Below, piece by piece: positions 12,601-23,850 of a DNA stretch of 64,000 bases (its first letter is position 1; each line of letters opens with the position of its first letter). Source of the stretch: Paracyclopina nana (Eukaryota; Arthropoda; Copepoda; Cyclopoida; Cyclopettidae); contig JAGUCH010000001.1 of the NCBI GenBank assembly GCA_019096065.1, positions 11,284,001-11,348,000 of the forward strand, given 5' to 3'. The position numbers were made by a program, and so were the translations under genes. The notes under the pieces were generated by a model that did no database searches, was not told the DNA's origin, and worked only from the letters and a program-made list of their open reading frames with translations.

Positions 12601-15600
12601 TAAAATACAAAAGCACCCATTTGAGGAGATGATGGTACTGTGCATGAATAGCAGAAAATGCTCGATTTTGCTCACTAGTATGCACACATGAATTGTTGCT
12701 TCTATGGGCGTTATAACTTCTTGGCACGTGTGACTAAGCCTGTGGCGGAAAAGTGAGCGCAAAAAATTAATGGAAAATACAGAGCCAACTCATTTTGCGT
12801 AATGCAGACAGAAAGAGGTGAATTTGATGCTTAGTAACACCCATGAATTGGGTGCTCTGCATAATGCTGTAGCATATGCACAACTAGGGACCGTTTTCAA
12901 TTATAGGAATGATCACTACTTGATCTCGATTTCTGGGTCAGCAGCCATTACTGGCTGCTGCTATAGCATATGGGCAATCTTGCCGTGTTTGTTCGAGCAT
13001 TACTTGAGTCATTTCCAGAATTGGTAGTATCATGTTACGAGCTTTTCCTTGTAATTACAAAATATCTCGTATTAATCATTATTACCACAACACACCACCT
13101 TATTGTGTGCTTCCACAACGTAGCTTAGCTTGTGGAGCATTATAATTTTGATTATGAGTGCAGACATGAAAAAGAGAAATACCTATGACATGAGGCCTCA
13201 CATCAGCCTTTGTCCTGGGCTCCCAGTGTGGCCTTTTTGAATGCTGGCCTTGAGCAGCAGCTGGCTCCAACTTATTGAGGCTTCTTTCCTCGTTCAAAAG
13301 ATTGTCAACCTTTTGTCCCCAGCTAATTAGGTCTGTCATGTATTCCTCTAAATCATTGAGACGCATCACAATCAGCTTTCCACCATCTCCTCGATGTCTC
13401 AAAGCCCTAAGGACCATGATTCCATAGGTTTCTATGACGTGCAGCTGTACCACAATCCCCACAGATTTGTCGAAAATCAGAGTCTGAAAAACGGCAGGAT
13501 GTAAGCTCAGCCCTTCATTGCAAATTATAGGCATGAACTTATTCTCAAGTTGTCACGGCTGCTCACAAAAAGCCTCATTTTACCGTACCTAGAAGGTAAA
13601 CCATGCCGACGAATAAGCTGCATAACTTCAATTAAGCTGCTGACAGCATAATCTGCATGGTAGAATGCCATTGCCAAGAAACCCTAATGCCTTGGGATGA
13701 TGGCCAGATTGTAAATGTACCAAAGATTAAAAGTGAAGCAGCAAGAACCTACTAGCATAATTGAGTTGCTACCAAGCTCATGGGGATATTTTACATTACA
13801 TACTGGAGCCATTTGTAATCATCAGAGGCTCTGACCACGTTGCCTGCTAACATATGCATAATATATTTCCCCAGTGGCTAACCTGATTTGTTTACTTGTA
13901 ATCAGTCAATAACATCAACGCACAAAAAAGTGCAATGAAGAAAAGGCAGCTAACTTTCGTAATACGCCTTGGAACAAATGGACTTTTCTCATGACTCTTC
14001 TTGATTCGGGGAGATGAGAAAAGTCGTGAAATTACAGCAACTTTGAAGGCCTGTCAAAGTTTGCCTCTTCAAAGGTTGAGAACACGTGTTCTCATGGCTT
14101 CTAACGAGGAGAACGACTACTTTATGAAGAAAATTTCCCGCTTGTTGTTGTCTTCGAGATAGAATGATATAATATGGCTTTCTAAAACGACATCTACCAG
14201 CATGGAAACATAAGTAGGCTAATCGTTCTCATCTAATGAGCAAGTGTTATTGGAGCACATAGCAGCAGGGAACCCGTTAATACAGTGCTGCAAAAATTCA
14301 TGTTACATTGCATGGAATGAAATACATTTTCGAGAGCTAATTTGAGTAAAAGCAGCCAGAACTTGTTCTTGTTTGAACAGCCTGAATTTAGTTTGCACAT
14401 GATTCATATGCGCGCACCGTTCTTATTGGACTTTTTCATATGAGATCGATCATTGTGTCACGATAATATCTTACGTACTAATTGCTTTGTTGGCAGAGTG
14501 ACCAGAAAAAATCCGTCTGAAGTTCCAAGCAAGAGGCCAAGATTGCCCCAGGAGTCTCCGCAGAGAACACGGTGGGGGAAATTGGGGAAAATGCACTGGG
14601 GCTCCCAAGGTGATTTGGTGGCTTTTTCTCCCATTCCAAGATGGATGCCGCAATTTCCAGCTCCCCCTGTAAGCTTGGATTCCAACCGTAACGCTTGGCC
14701 CATTTTCACAAAAGAATCCTGAAATAAAAAACCATGGCTTTCATCTCTTGGCTCGACTTTTTGAAGCAATTGTTGCTGAAGAATGCTATGTTTTAGCGTT
14801 GCCAGGCTGCCTCTATTTTGCCATGTAAGCTCAAACAAAAGACTATACCTTCATGTAATTATCTCAGTTTCCACCTTTGAATTTTGCTAATAGGCAAAAA
14901 AATCACTGCTTTTCCACTGACTAGCTCGACAAAAAAGGCCTCACAGTTCAATTAGTCTGGCTTATGTTGAATATGGCAGCTGCCGCAATAAATCCAGAGC
15001 TTTTCAATACTCTACGTGACCTTTATCAATCTCCTGCTAGTCTACTGGTTTCAAAGACCTGAACTGCCAGCACAAGAGTTTGACATGAACTCGTCTGTAG
15101 AAGTAGTCATATTACCATTTGGTCCTGAATTTTCCTCTGGTGGCCATAAAGTTTGATGGACCCCGAGTTGGCCCTGGAAATGTCCCAATCTGTGCCATGA
15201 AGCCAGTAGTTGTCGTACATGTCTTGCAGGAGCATCTCATACGTTCTCTCTCGTTTCGAACTGAATACATTAGCCTTATACCTAATTATAAGCAAATTGG
15301 TTATGCCACTGCATTATAACATAGCAAGTCTCGAGAGTGCTTACTAATAGGGTGTTCATCTATGCCTCGTTTCCTTAAAATCTTACGACAGCCTTAAACG
15401 AAATGCTTAAGTTTTCGTACTTCTGATTAATCATAACACTTCTAGTTCATATGACCAAAAGAGGTCGGAAAAGTGGTCTAATTGAAGCTATGAAAAGTGA
15501 GTAAAAATGATCAGTTCTGAAATAGGAGGCTTAAGTAAAACACAATTTAACGGAAGGAAAAAATTTCCTTGGTAGGTGAACAGAGCATAAATCACAACAC

Positions 15601-18600
15601 CCAAAAAATGAGTACATATTTAGTAGTACGTATATGGCTTTGGCAATGACAGGTGCTACAACAGTATTGTATTGCAATAGTATGCCTGGCATTGACAAAA
15701 GTACTACTTACTACTGGCTACTGTTATTTAGCAATCAATACCTTTTCGCTATCAGTATAAAGAGGGCCTTACGTGGCTTTCTCCCCATTTATCAGCTTGG
15801 TGAGGAGAAATCTCCTGAATTGCTCATGATCCTGGAAAGATGTGCAAGAGAGCAGAGGTCCAAAGACTGGCACACTTTGGTCAGAAAACATGCTCAGCGA
15901 GTAGGAATTAGACTCTTTGACATGGCTGACCACAGCATAGATGTGAGTGAAATGAGACTTGACAAATTGAGGCTGAAACTTGGCAGCATCCTCGGGGCTG
16001 CCATCCATGAAAATTATGTTCACAATGTCGTTGCCAATGTGACGCTTTCGCTCAACCTACAACAAATCACAGCTTTCAATTTCATATTAGGCTTTCGGAA
16101 ATGTAGCAAAAACTACTTGGTTACAAGTGAGTGTCAAGGCTCCGTTTTGAGGAAAGCTACTGTTTTCAAGGCACCTAAAAGTTATTGTAAAAGAAGATAA
16201 AAGAAAAAGTGGCATTTTTGCAAGCATTTTCGAGCCACAAACTTTAGTTCAGAAGTGTTGAGCAACGAATGACCATTGAAGCTCGAAGTTTGCCGCGTTT
16301 TACTTTTTCTATTGTAAAACTGGATGAGTCCAAAGTTGATTAAAGCAAGGTAAAGCAATGAATGCAGTTTCACACGCCATGCAATTCAAACTTTCGGTCA
16401 AAGTAAACAAGCCAAAATTCGTTATCACATTCATAGCAATGCCATCATTGCTATCTTTTGCAAAAGTCCAATGCGCAGTAGCATTACAGAAAATCGCAAC
16501 GTAATTGCAGCTTTCTTTTTTGCAAAACAAGTTCGATAGACCACATATGCTCAGTTTCGGGTGCTTTAAACAAAAAGGCCACTTACCTGTTGGTTGTCCT
16601 CTTTTGAGTAGGGCAGTAAGGTGGAAACGTGGAACATGACTTGGTGGTCTTCAAACAGAGTGTACACAGATTCGAACCCGGTCATGTTGTTGTGCACGTC
16701 CAGTCCTCCTCGGTAACGATCCCAACCCTTCAGGGTGATTCTCTCGCCCAACAAGTGGAGAAAGTTTTCAAATTCCTCTGAGCCTTTTTCATTTGAGAAA
16801 AACTCGTCGTCAGTGAATTGCCCTGCCACAGCATAAATCACTCCGAATTTCAAATTCATGGCCCTTTCCTGCTTCTCCAGCGTGAACAAGTCCTTTTGTA
16901 GCCCAGCTTGAGAAACCTGAAAGCAAAACAAACTAATAATGACTTGGTAGCACTTTAAGAAATGACTGTGCAAAAAATGGGTGAGGATAAGCTGGCTTTC
17001 TTATTGTAAGAAAGGCAAACAAAGGTTATGGCTCCTTTTGAAGGCCATTTTGGGGCCAAAAAAAGATAGCATGATTGATGTGTGGAAAAGTGCTTTCATC
17101 TCTGCTGCACAAAAATGACATCTTTTTTGTACTCACAAGTATAAAGGTGAAAGAAATTTTTTATTTTGTGCTCGGGTCAACCAATTTTTTTAATGGGAAA
17201 ACTTATCTCCTTTCACAATCATGATGATGATGATGAAGGCCAATAGTTTGCAAAGAAAAAGGAGGAGATCTTTTTCTATGGTGACCGAGTTATATCGTCA
17301 ATTAACCAAATGAGGGGAAAATCTCCTTTCATCCTGCTCCCATTTCCAATATACTCTTTTGCTGAGTAGAAAAACAGGCATGAAACCTGTTTTCCCCCCA
17401 TTAATTGGTCTTGAGCTAAAGTGGATCCCTAGGCCTCTCAGCGATGATAGTCAGTTTCTTGTCAGTTTTCTGATGCACATAGCTAATTGTGCGAGCAGTG
17501 AAGAGGGGAAACAATTACTCAGTCCCAAAAGGTGACATGTGATTAGGGTGGTAATGAGTTGGCCTTTTGAATGTGGCCTAGATAAATGGTGAAAGTTTAA
17601 GTTGGTCTCTCCAGGCTTGCCCTGCCTCTGTTGCTGTTTGAGTGTGCTCGCGAAATTGAACCTTCTTCTTTGAAGGCTCTAATAATTTTGTGCAAAACTC
17701 CATTTCCTAGATAGGTAGGTAGCACACACTCACCACGAGGAAAAGAAGAAAGAAAAATAGTATTAGGTATTGAATTTTCGTATTTTACAATGTATACCTA
17801 CACTACACCTCCTGGGTCCAACTTCAAAAGCAGAAGCAGAAAAGTATTGACAACTCTGAGTTTCTCCTCAAATTCAGGGGAAAAGTTAGGTAAGCCTACG
17901 TGCCACTACCGATGTTTAATCAAATATTACAGTGAAGAGGTGTAATTGGAGCGCATTCAAAGATGGAGTGGAACGTTATAGCAAAAACTATTTGAGGCAT
18001 GCAGCGCCAAACGGGAAATGCGGCCAAACTAACACTTACTTCTTTGGGTGGCTGCTCGATAACAAGTCCAAACTGGCCCAGGATTGTCTTGGGACTTCTC
18101 GACTTTTGAGAGCCAGGAACCACAAGTCTTTTCGGACCATCTTTGGTCCACAAAATACACCGACAGTGGGCCTTGCCGAAGCTCTTTTCTTCCACCACAG
18201 ACAAGACATAAGTGGACTTTTCGCAATCCTGGCCGACGTAGTTATGGTGGAATTTTCCCAAGAAATATTTGGAATACCATAGGGTTTGATGCTCTGGGTT
18301 TTCAATCACAGGCGCGGAAATCATTTCGAATGAGTCATGTCTGTCCAGAGACCTTCAATAAAGATGTTCATTGCATCATGTCTGTGTAGGGTGTATAAGT
18401 TATTCATGGCTTACAGCTCTGAGCTTTCTATACGGAATCTTCGAGCGTTGATCTGACTCGCTTGACCTCTTTTGATGATAGTTCGGATCTTGTCACAATC
18501 TTTGGCACCGAGGGAGCCACATCGTGGAGGTTGGTTTTCGCCCAAATTCTCTGAGGCTCCCAGTAAGTCATCAAGTTTCTCGACAGACCCAAACACACGC

Positions 18601-19589
18601 GTTGGAAATACATCCCTCTTGGCACTGTAAATACATAAATTTAGTTAGAGGAGTTGCGCAAGGAGGCGGAGCTTAGCTGACATTGTCACCAACTTTTTCG
18701 GTTATTTTGCCTGCTACCCATAAAACTGGCCTGGGCCTTGTAATTTCCTTTTTTTTTGAAAATGGGATCAAAGTTTGCTACTATCATCCTTCCTTGCTTT
18801 GGTAAACAAAGTTGGTACATACTAGTAGAAGTAGTATATGTTGTTAACCTTAGATGTGCTCTAAATTATGCATGCCTTGCTCAAAGGAATATGGAAAGCA
18901 ACAAAAAAGGAGCCTTGGAATTAAGAAGTCTTTCAACAAAAGTAATGTGCTGCACCCAAGGGCTGAGCCCGAGGCCTCTCTGTGGACACCACACCTCTAG
19001 GATATAATTTTTCTAGCGCCTTCTCGTTTTTGATGGAAAACTTTGCTAAACTTTGCCAAACTTTTTGCCGCAATCAACCACCAACAAAGCCAAGCTTCGT
19101 CTAAGATTGAGAGAAAACTTTAAGCTCAACAACAAATTAAAATCCCCCCTCTTAAAGCGTTTCTTTGAACTTTCCGCTTGTTGACTGCTGCTCTAATTAG
19201 CCATGAATTGGGGGCTCTTGCTCTACTTGGAATGCATTTTTCTACTATATCAATTACTTTTGGCATCAAGTAATGAGAAATATTATTAAGTAATAAGGTG
19301 CAATGGGCAGCCTCAGTTTTGAGCTCTTGGCTCTTCTTCATGAGCTCTCTGTTCATCAATTTACAGGACTCAATTCGAGGCAACAAATTTGCAGCCCTTA
19401 CCCCACAAAGGCCTGCTCAACTAAATCCGTGGCCACATTTCCGTCCGACTCCCTGCGTTTGCTCTGCTCCCGTTCGGACAGAAACCGTTTGAGGTCATTG
19501 TCGGCCTGAGAAAAGTCGGTGTTACGCCTTTGCTGGTGGCGCTGGTGGCACTTCTCGAACTGGCACTCATCCTCGGGGCTCGAATCCAT
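659..19589 (-). CDS. GARNL3: GARNL3-type Rap GTPase-activating protein (RapGAP + CNH domains)
   Basis: Twelve exons, read on the minus strand: 19589-19402, 18624-18415, 18340-18040, 16916-16587, 16056-15773, 15260-15116, 14718-14479, 13483-13183, 3758-3530, 3474-3213, 2968-2726, 880-659. Phases agree at every junction and give 984 codons plus stop, close to the roughly 1,000 residues I recall for vertebrate GARNL3. Exons 4-6 (residues 234-486) form a Rap/Ran-GAP domain. The motif RKRHIGNDIV carries the Asn (about residue 352) that acts as the catalytic thumb in Rap1GAP, so the domain looks active. Exons 7-11 (about 487-911) form a citron-homology (CNH) domain, recognisable from blocks such as LRLAYSIGRRAVLMKW and PYILAFATDAIEFRYAVNG. 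Exon 3 carries the GARNL3-specific block ENPEHQTLWYSKYFLG. By family it should stimulate GTP hydrolysis on a Rap-type GTPase. The C-terminus has poly-Ser and poly-Asn tracts. An AATAAA lies 75 nt past the stop. The start is the first in-frame Met found; extra 5' exons cannot be excluded. Confidence 0.9.
691..720. repeat. trinucleotide microsatellite inside the last GARNL3-type exon
   Basis: A run of GTT units followed by GCT units on the plus strand. Read on the coding minus strand it gives AGC and AAC codons, which encode the poly-Ser and poly-Asn tracts near the C-terminus. Such tracts usually vary in length between individuals. Confidence 0.8.
1958..2341. mobile_element. 384-bp inverted-repeat MITE, copy 1 (in an intron)
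   Basis: The ends are AGCTTGTTCTCATAAA and its reverse complement, and inverted homology continues inward over most of the element, so it folds back on itself. It is flanked by the direct repeat TAT (1955-1957 and 2342-2344). A second copy of exactly the same length lies at 19866-20249 in the opposite orientation and is flanked by AGA. No coding capacity, so it is non-autonomous. A 3-bp target duplication fits CACTA-like or PIF/Harbinger-like transposition. It sits between the last two coding exons of the GARNL3-type gene. Confidence 0.85.
4683..4688 (-). terminator. polyadenylation signal of the minus-strand transposon gene
   Basis: AATAAA on the minus strand about 150 nt after the stop codon and still inside the left end of the transposon. 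Confidence 0.45.
4836..7850 (-). CDS. unrecognised 903-residue transposon-borne protein, divergent partner of the transposase
   Basis: Exons 7850-7553, 7491-5675, 5612-5106 and 4925-4836 join in phase (904 codons with stop), with short GT-AG introns of 61, 62 and 180 nt. I recognise no family. It starts MPPKGNKSNEK. Residues about 366-420 look like a coiled coil (NEKFDKLNKKVDNKFQGI) preceded by a Cys-Cys pair. About 440-620 is a helical, Cys-containing domain without a familiar motif. Exon 3 carries basic clusters (RRGRRRK near 747, KRRR near 765, KKARKR near 792), likely nuclear localisation or DNA contact, followed by a Ser/Asp/Glu stretch. It lies between the transposon ends and shares a promoter region with the transposase. 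By analogy with the second (TnpA) protein of plant CACTA elements it may bind subterminal DNA; that is inference. A captured host gene is the alternative. Confidence 0.75.
8050..8240. promoter_or_regulatory. bidirectional promoter region of the transposon with five CCAAT boxes
   Basis: Only 479 bases separate the divergent start codons. ATTGG (CCAAT on the other strand) occurs at 8073, 8123, 8155, 8197 and 8230, about 30-50 bases apart. Next to them are repeated GATAAGAAGTGC units (about 8013-8062) and a CATT microsatellite (8083-8103). Evenly spaced CCAAT boxes without a clear TATA box are typical of bidirectional promoters, so the two genes are probably transcribed together. Confidence 0.55.
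8330..11380 (+). CDS. DDE transposase, CMC/CACTA-like
   Basis: Exons 8330-8340, 8397-8555 and 8614-11380 join in phase to give 978 residues; introns are 56 and 58 nt. The N-terminus is short and strongly basic (MPRKKKNETD, KNRRKSKR), followed by a long acidic region (about residues 60-330) and the catalytic part. The motifs fit animal transposases related to En/Spm-type Tnp2: MDGLPV with Asp about 505, IADGPQRA with Asp about 570, GYYSCEFCLTKG with a CxxC at 589/592, CEPMHMIGG around 666-671, and FEGFFSILKKVVK with Glu about 840. I infer D505, D570 and E840 as the catalytic triad. The frame is uninterrupted, so the enzyme may be functional. It should cut at the element ends and reinsert it. 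Two AATAAA signals lie within about 105 nt downstream. Confidence 0.82.
11465..11485 (+). terminator. polyadenylation signals of the transposase gene
   Basis: Two AATAAA motifs, 85 and 100 nt past the transposase stop codon, ahead of the tandem repeat. Confidence 0.55.
11563..12209. repeat. 234-bp tandem repeat, three copies, in the right arm of the transposon
   Basis: Units start at about 11563, 11797 and 12031, an exact 234-bp period. Each opens with GACGGATCGAAC or a close variant. Copies 1 and 2 are nearly identical; copy 3 is more diverged and ends early. Apparent small open frames inside are repeats of one another and show no protein character. Repeats in this position could be transposase or accessory-protein binding sites. 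Confidence 0.85.
15348..15587. mobile_element. 240-bp PIF/Harbinger-like MITE, copy A (in an intron)
   Basis: The ends read TAGGGTGTTCATCT and, inverted, TGCTCTGTTCACCT, with TAA on both sides (15345-15347, 15588-15590). A clearly homologous 242-bp copy, also flanked by TAA, lies at 40920-41161. TAA target duplications plus short inverted ends are the usual signature of Harbinger-type MITEs. It lies between two RapGAP-coding exons and has no coding capacity. Confidence 0.8.
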
Positions 19590-19865
19590 TTCCTACGAGG
19601 ATCTCTTGAGAACTGACAGACTTTCCCTAAAAGCTCTCTGCTATGCTGAGCTGAGCGGCGCTCCAAATATTACGCGCTATGCCAGACTAGTAGCGAATGA
19701 GAAAAATTAGTTTTTCTCTCTGGCTGTCTTCAGCAATAATGCAGGTGGTGTGTTGTTCAGCCACACATTCTACACACGCTCGGAGCCACTGGAAAAAAGG
19801 CATTTCTTGCTCACTTTTCAGCAGTAGAGCTAGCAAATCTTGTGAATACTCTACGTCCTGATAGA
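19590..19865. other. upstream flank of the GARNL3-type gene
   Basis: Sequence just upstream of the first coding exon recognised. It should contain 5' UTR or promoter, but I see no clear TATA box. A long minus-strand open frame here (19687-19929) runs into the MITE and has no recognisable protein character. Confidence 0.4.
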
Positions 19866-20249
19866 AGCTTGTTCTCATAAACATTTCTATAAGGTAAGCA
19901 AGGCACTTTGCGCGCTTATATCTCAGCATCTACTCGTCTGATTGGAACCAAATTTGGTGGAATTCATAAGGACGTATTGAAGAATCTTCATGCCAATTTT
20001 CATCCGGATTGGAGGACGCTAAGGCCGCCTTACTGAAAGTGAGGCAAATCAGTTAAGCAAAGGAGAAAAATCAGCCACCACCTTAGAGTTCTCCGATCCG
20101 GATGAAAATTGGCATCAAGATTCTTCAATATGCTCTAATGAATACCTCCAAATTTGGTTCCAATCGGCTCAGTACTTACTGAGTTATGAGCTTCCAAAGT
20201 GCCTTGCTTTGCTTACCGCCTGCCTTACTGAGTTTTATGAGAACAAGCT
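19866..20249. mobile_element. 384-bp inverted-repeat MITE, copy 2
   Basis: Same family and length as the copy at 1958-2341 but in reverse orientation, flanked by AGA (19863-19865 and 20250-20252). It lies about 280 bases upstream of the GARNL3-type start codon and so could affect that promoter. Two copies with different 3-bp flanks fix the element ends. Confidence 0.85.
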
Positions 20250-20252
20250 AGA

Positions 20253-22251
20253 AACCAAATTACATTTCCTCAAGTTGTCAATGCCAACTGAAGCAGACAG
20301 AACACAAATTTAGACTGGAAAATTCCAGTACCTTAGCCAATTTTGAAGCGGAATTGGGCGCATCGATTTTGAAAAGGCTATAGGGCAGCAGGCCAAAAGC
20401 AAACAAGGCACTTAGACTTGTATCAGCCTCAGCTTGCCGATCTTTCTCCTTAAAATAGATGGTATTTGGAGAGAAATACTTTATTTGGCCCTAAGGAAAG
20501 CAGCTGAATTCGTTCAGCGTTAATTTCAGCTTGTTCCAATTTTTGGGAGCCACAAAATAAGGTGCATTGCATGCTTAAACAATTAATTTTGCTACAACCT
20601 ATTAAGCAAACTTTTCATGACCATTGATTTGTATGTGCATTTTGCTGACCTGATAGACTTTAAAACGGTTTTTTACTGAAAGCAATTGTGTGTGAGCAAA
20701 AATGGAATCTTCCATAACTTGTGTGTGTAAATTGACTGATAAAGATTCAAATTTGGTGAAGAAAAAATAATTTTTGGGAAAAAGTTGATTTTGGCGAATT
20801 CAGTAGAACAGCAATTTTGGACAAATTGAGCAAAATTGAATCTTTCATAACTTTTGATTCCAAACGAATCCCATTGAGTGACCAAGTCTGGGAAGTCAAA
20901 CTTATGGCATAAAATGATTATCCACCAGAATTGGCTACCCTTACTTGCTCTCCCGGGTGCTAGGATGCAACATTTTTAGCTTAAGGCCAATAAGAAAGAG
21001 GTGCAACGTTGATTTCGCGACTTTTTTCCGTGCGCGTGAAATCGGTAAATAAACAACTGTGTATCGAACTCAGGCTTGCTTATTCAACTATTGACGACGG
21101 CATTAATAAACTAAGTTGTATCAACATGATGTGCGGAAAAATTACTGTATGATTCACGCAACTTTTATCACCGAAACTATCAAATGCTATATTTTCTGGA
21201 TGATTTTGCACTAACCGTACAATTGACCGAACAAAACTTTGGCTAACATTTTACAGAAACATAGGCCTGAAGAAACCCGCCTAAGAGATGGTTACTTTTT
21301 CTGAAGCAGACTAACAAAAATAACAAAAACTCAATGCTTTCTTTCGTTAATTTGGCCTTAAAATTATAAAATACATAAGTAATTTGACATATTAGTTGCA
21401 TTGTTTTTGTGTTAATCGAGTATTGAAGTTACTGTTATTGTTTTATATCCTTTTTTCACTCATGTTAGATTCCGTGGGCAGAAGTCTTCACGTGGCGAAG
21501 CATGAGAAAAAGAAAAAAAGTAAACAAATCCACGTGGTCGACGCCTCGACTCTAGATTCTCGACGACGCGACGCTACAAAATGCGGCTGCTAAACGCTCG
21601 ACTGTTCCTGTACTGTAGTTCTACTTTTTCATCACAGATGTCTCGACTTACTCTGCTCTTCATTCAAAATGCTCCTTTAAGTCTCAAAATGTAATTGATT
21701 GATGCATCACGTATGAAATCAAGCCAATTGGCTCCGTTCATTTCTAGATCTAGCTGATGAAAAGTTAAGCAAAATAGTACGCATTTTAGGCTCTATCGAC
21801 GAGTTTTTGTAAGTATAGTCCAAAGCCACTGTTCACTAAACTATCACTTGGTTTCTCATGAAAAACTCTAATTAGTTAAGATCATACTTCACAGGATCAT
21901 TTCTGTAGTATGGTTAACGAATTTCCTGTCTGAAATTCAAAGTCTATCGACCCACGATGATGAGACATAGATTCGACTCCTGAGCGTGAAACCGATCATA
22001 GTATTCAATTACCATGATCATTGATGATCGCTCATTCTTACCTATGGTGAGTGTGATGGAATCGAGTCAGTCTGAGTGGTCATCTATAAACTAATTCAGC
22101 TAGCTTACTCATTTTGCTTTTACAGTTACGTATAGCGTTAGCGAATAATCGCTCACATTCGATATACATTAGTGATAACTGAAAACTGAGTAAGGATTTA
22201 GGTAATTAATACAGGCACCTGCAAGGTCTAGTTTATTAATTTATTTTGGGT
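20253..22251. other. 2-kb gene-poor intergenic stretch
   Basis: AT-rich sequence without a supported gene. One short plus-strand frame around 21396-21593 encodes a hydrophobic run followed by a basic, Cys-ending tail, but it lacks an ATG before the hydrophobic run and I do not call it. Confidence 0.4.
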
Positions 22252-23230
22252 TAGTGATAGAACGAGCCGGAAATTTCTAGAGGTGTATCGGGCCAAGAAA
22301 TGTCGGGCTCGGGTCGGGCTCGGGCTTTTAAAAAATTACTCGGGTCGGGTCGGGCCGGGCCTGAACTTTTTTTTCAGGCTTCGGGCTTTTTCGGGCCAGT
22401 CAAAAAATGTTACAGGCTTTTCGGGCCGAGACAAAATCTACAATTTTTCAGGAAAAATCTGAATAAAAATCACTTTATTGTTATGAAATTCTCATCAATT
22501 ACTGAAGGTTATGCAAATGAAGGGATACTTAACAATCAAACTCAATATTAAAGCTCACTATCTGGAGCAATTGTTTTTCTGATTTTGAACAAGTTTTTGA
22601 ATTTTTAAAAAATGTCATTCGGGCCACTTCGGGCTTTTTGAAAATGACTTCGGGCTTTTTCGGGCTTTCTGTAAATCGGCCCGAGTCGGGCTCGGGCTGG
22701 GGTCTTATTTAGCTCGGGCCAGAAATTGGTATCGGGCTTTCGGGCTCGGGCCTGAGCCCGATACACCTCTAGAAATTTCAGCTTGATCAAGCTTTAAGAA
22801 ATAAGTCAGAACGATCCCAAGCTTTTGAAAATAATTATTAAGCTTTTAGCTTTTTCAAGCTCAAAATTTCACATTTCAAGCTTTTCACTTTTTTAGTACT
22901 TCAAGATAAAAAATGGAGATTAGTCACCAGATTTGACAAAATTAATTAAAAAAATGTAAAAAAAAAATGACAGAAATAGCTTTAACTTTGATTGTGTACT
23001 GCATTCCCTTAACTATTTGTCAATTTTAAAATCAGCCCTTTTTCTTTTGATTTAAAGTGGAAAAAGTCTTGAAATTTTTTGGTGTCCAGCTTTTTTAAGC
23101 TTTGCATTTTTTTTGGGCTTCAAGCTTTTCAAAATTTGGTTCATGCGATCCCAAGCTTTTTTGCTTATGCATCTCAAGCTGGGTTTTAGTTTCAAGCTTT
23201 CAAGCCAAGCTGAAACTCGTTCCATCACTA
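22252..23230. mobile_element. outer hAT-type non-autonomous element, split by a nested insertion
   Basis: The left end TAGTGATAGAACGAG and the inverted right end TAGTGATGGAACGAG form a 15-bp terminal inverted repeat with one mismatch. Flanks are TTTTGGGT and TTTTTGGT (7 of 8 identical), fitting an 8-bp hAT target duplication. The interior right of the nested element is packed with AAGCTT and CAAGCT motifs in both orientations, like the subterminal repeats of hAT elements. Removing the nested element and one copy of its duplication leaves about 477 bp. No coding capacity. Confidence 0.75.
22278..22771. mobile_element. inner hAT-type MITE rich in TCGGGC repeats
   Basis: The ends are TAGAGGTGTATCGGGC and its reverse complement, bounded by a perfect 8-bp duplication GAAATTTC (22270-22277, 22772-22779). 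Both ends carry many copies of TCGGGC/CGGGCT, making them far more GC-rich than the surroundings. An 8-bp duplication plus subterminal repeats fits hAT. It inserted into the outer element and is therefore younger. Confidence 0.85.
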
Positions 23231-23850
23231 TTTTTGGTATTGGTTTTGAAGTCCCACAGAATTTCTCAGTTTTTCTCTACGTTGCGCGTTGTATTGCATT
23301 TGCCAAAATAGCCATGATATGCATGTTAACTTAGCATATTCAATGGCAGAACAACTTCTGAATGAAATCTAAGCATATGGCTAAATCGGACTCGGGTTAT
23401 CCTAAATTGATTGGCCAGACCTGACAGTTTTGGAAAGGATGCGAAATATTTTCTTCTTTCTAGATCAGGAAAAGCTATCCAATTACAGCTTTTTCTCAAG
23501 AATGCAACCATAGTTTCATAAAGATATGCAAAACTTGAGATTCGATTCCAAATTTTACCTGACTTTTGTCTCGTTTCGGCGCATCAATCTGAAGGATTGT
23601 TGGATGAGTGCTGATAAGTAGTTAGAGATTAGGACCACTTCAGGTTTATCGGACTAAGCACCTTTAATAAAAAAAATCTGTACTCTTTAATAAGCTCCTC
23701 CACAAAGCCAGGCTTTTTAAATGAACTGAAATTCAAAGAGAGGTGATTATTTTGATGATTAATAGAAATATGATAGTAGTCATTTTCGTGTGATGTGCAG
23801 GCTAAGAAATTAATTTATTTTTCATTTGCATTCACTTTAACGATAAATCA
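23231..23850. other. intergenic stretch downstream of the fibrinogen-domain gene
   Basis: No gene seen. A minus-strand AATAAA lies about 30 nt past the stop of the adjacent minus-strand gene, so part of this is its 3' UTR. Confidence 0.4.

Noticed and set aside
15634..16200. Plus-strand open frame of 188 codons
   Set aside because: It is antisense to the exon coding the RapGAP RKRHIGND block, which has clear homology; the plus-strand frame has no protein character.
21396..21593. Possible secreted peptide (hydrophobic run, basic tail, CGC end)
   Set aside because: There is no ATG ahead of the hydrophobic run, and no acceptor or upstream exon was found that would supply one.
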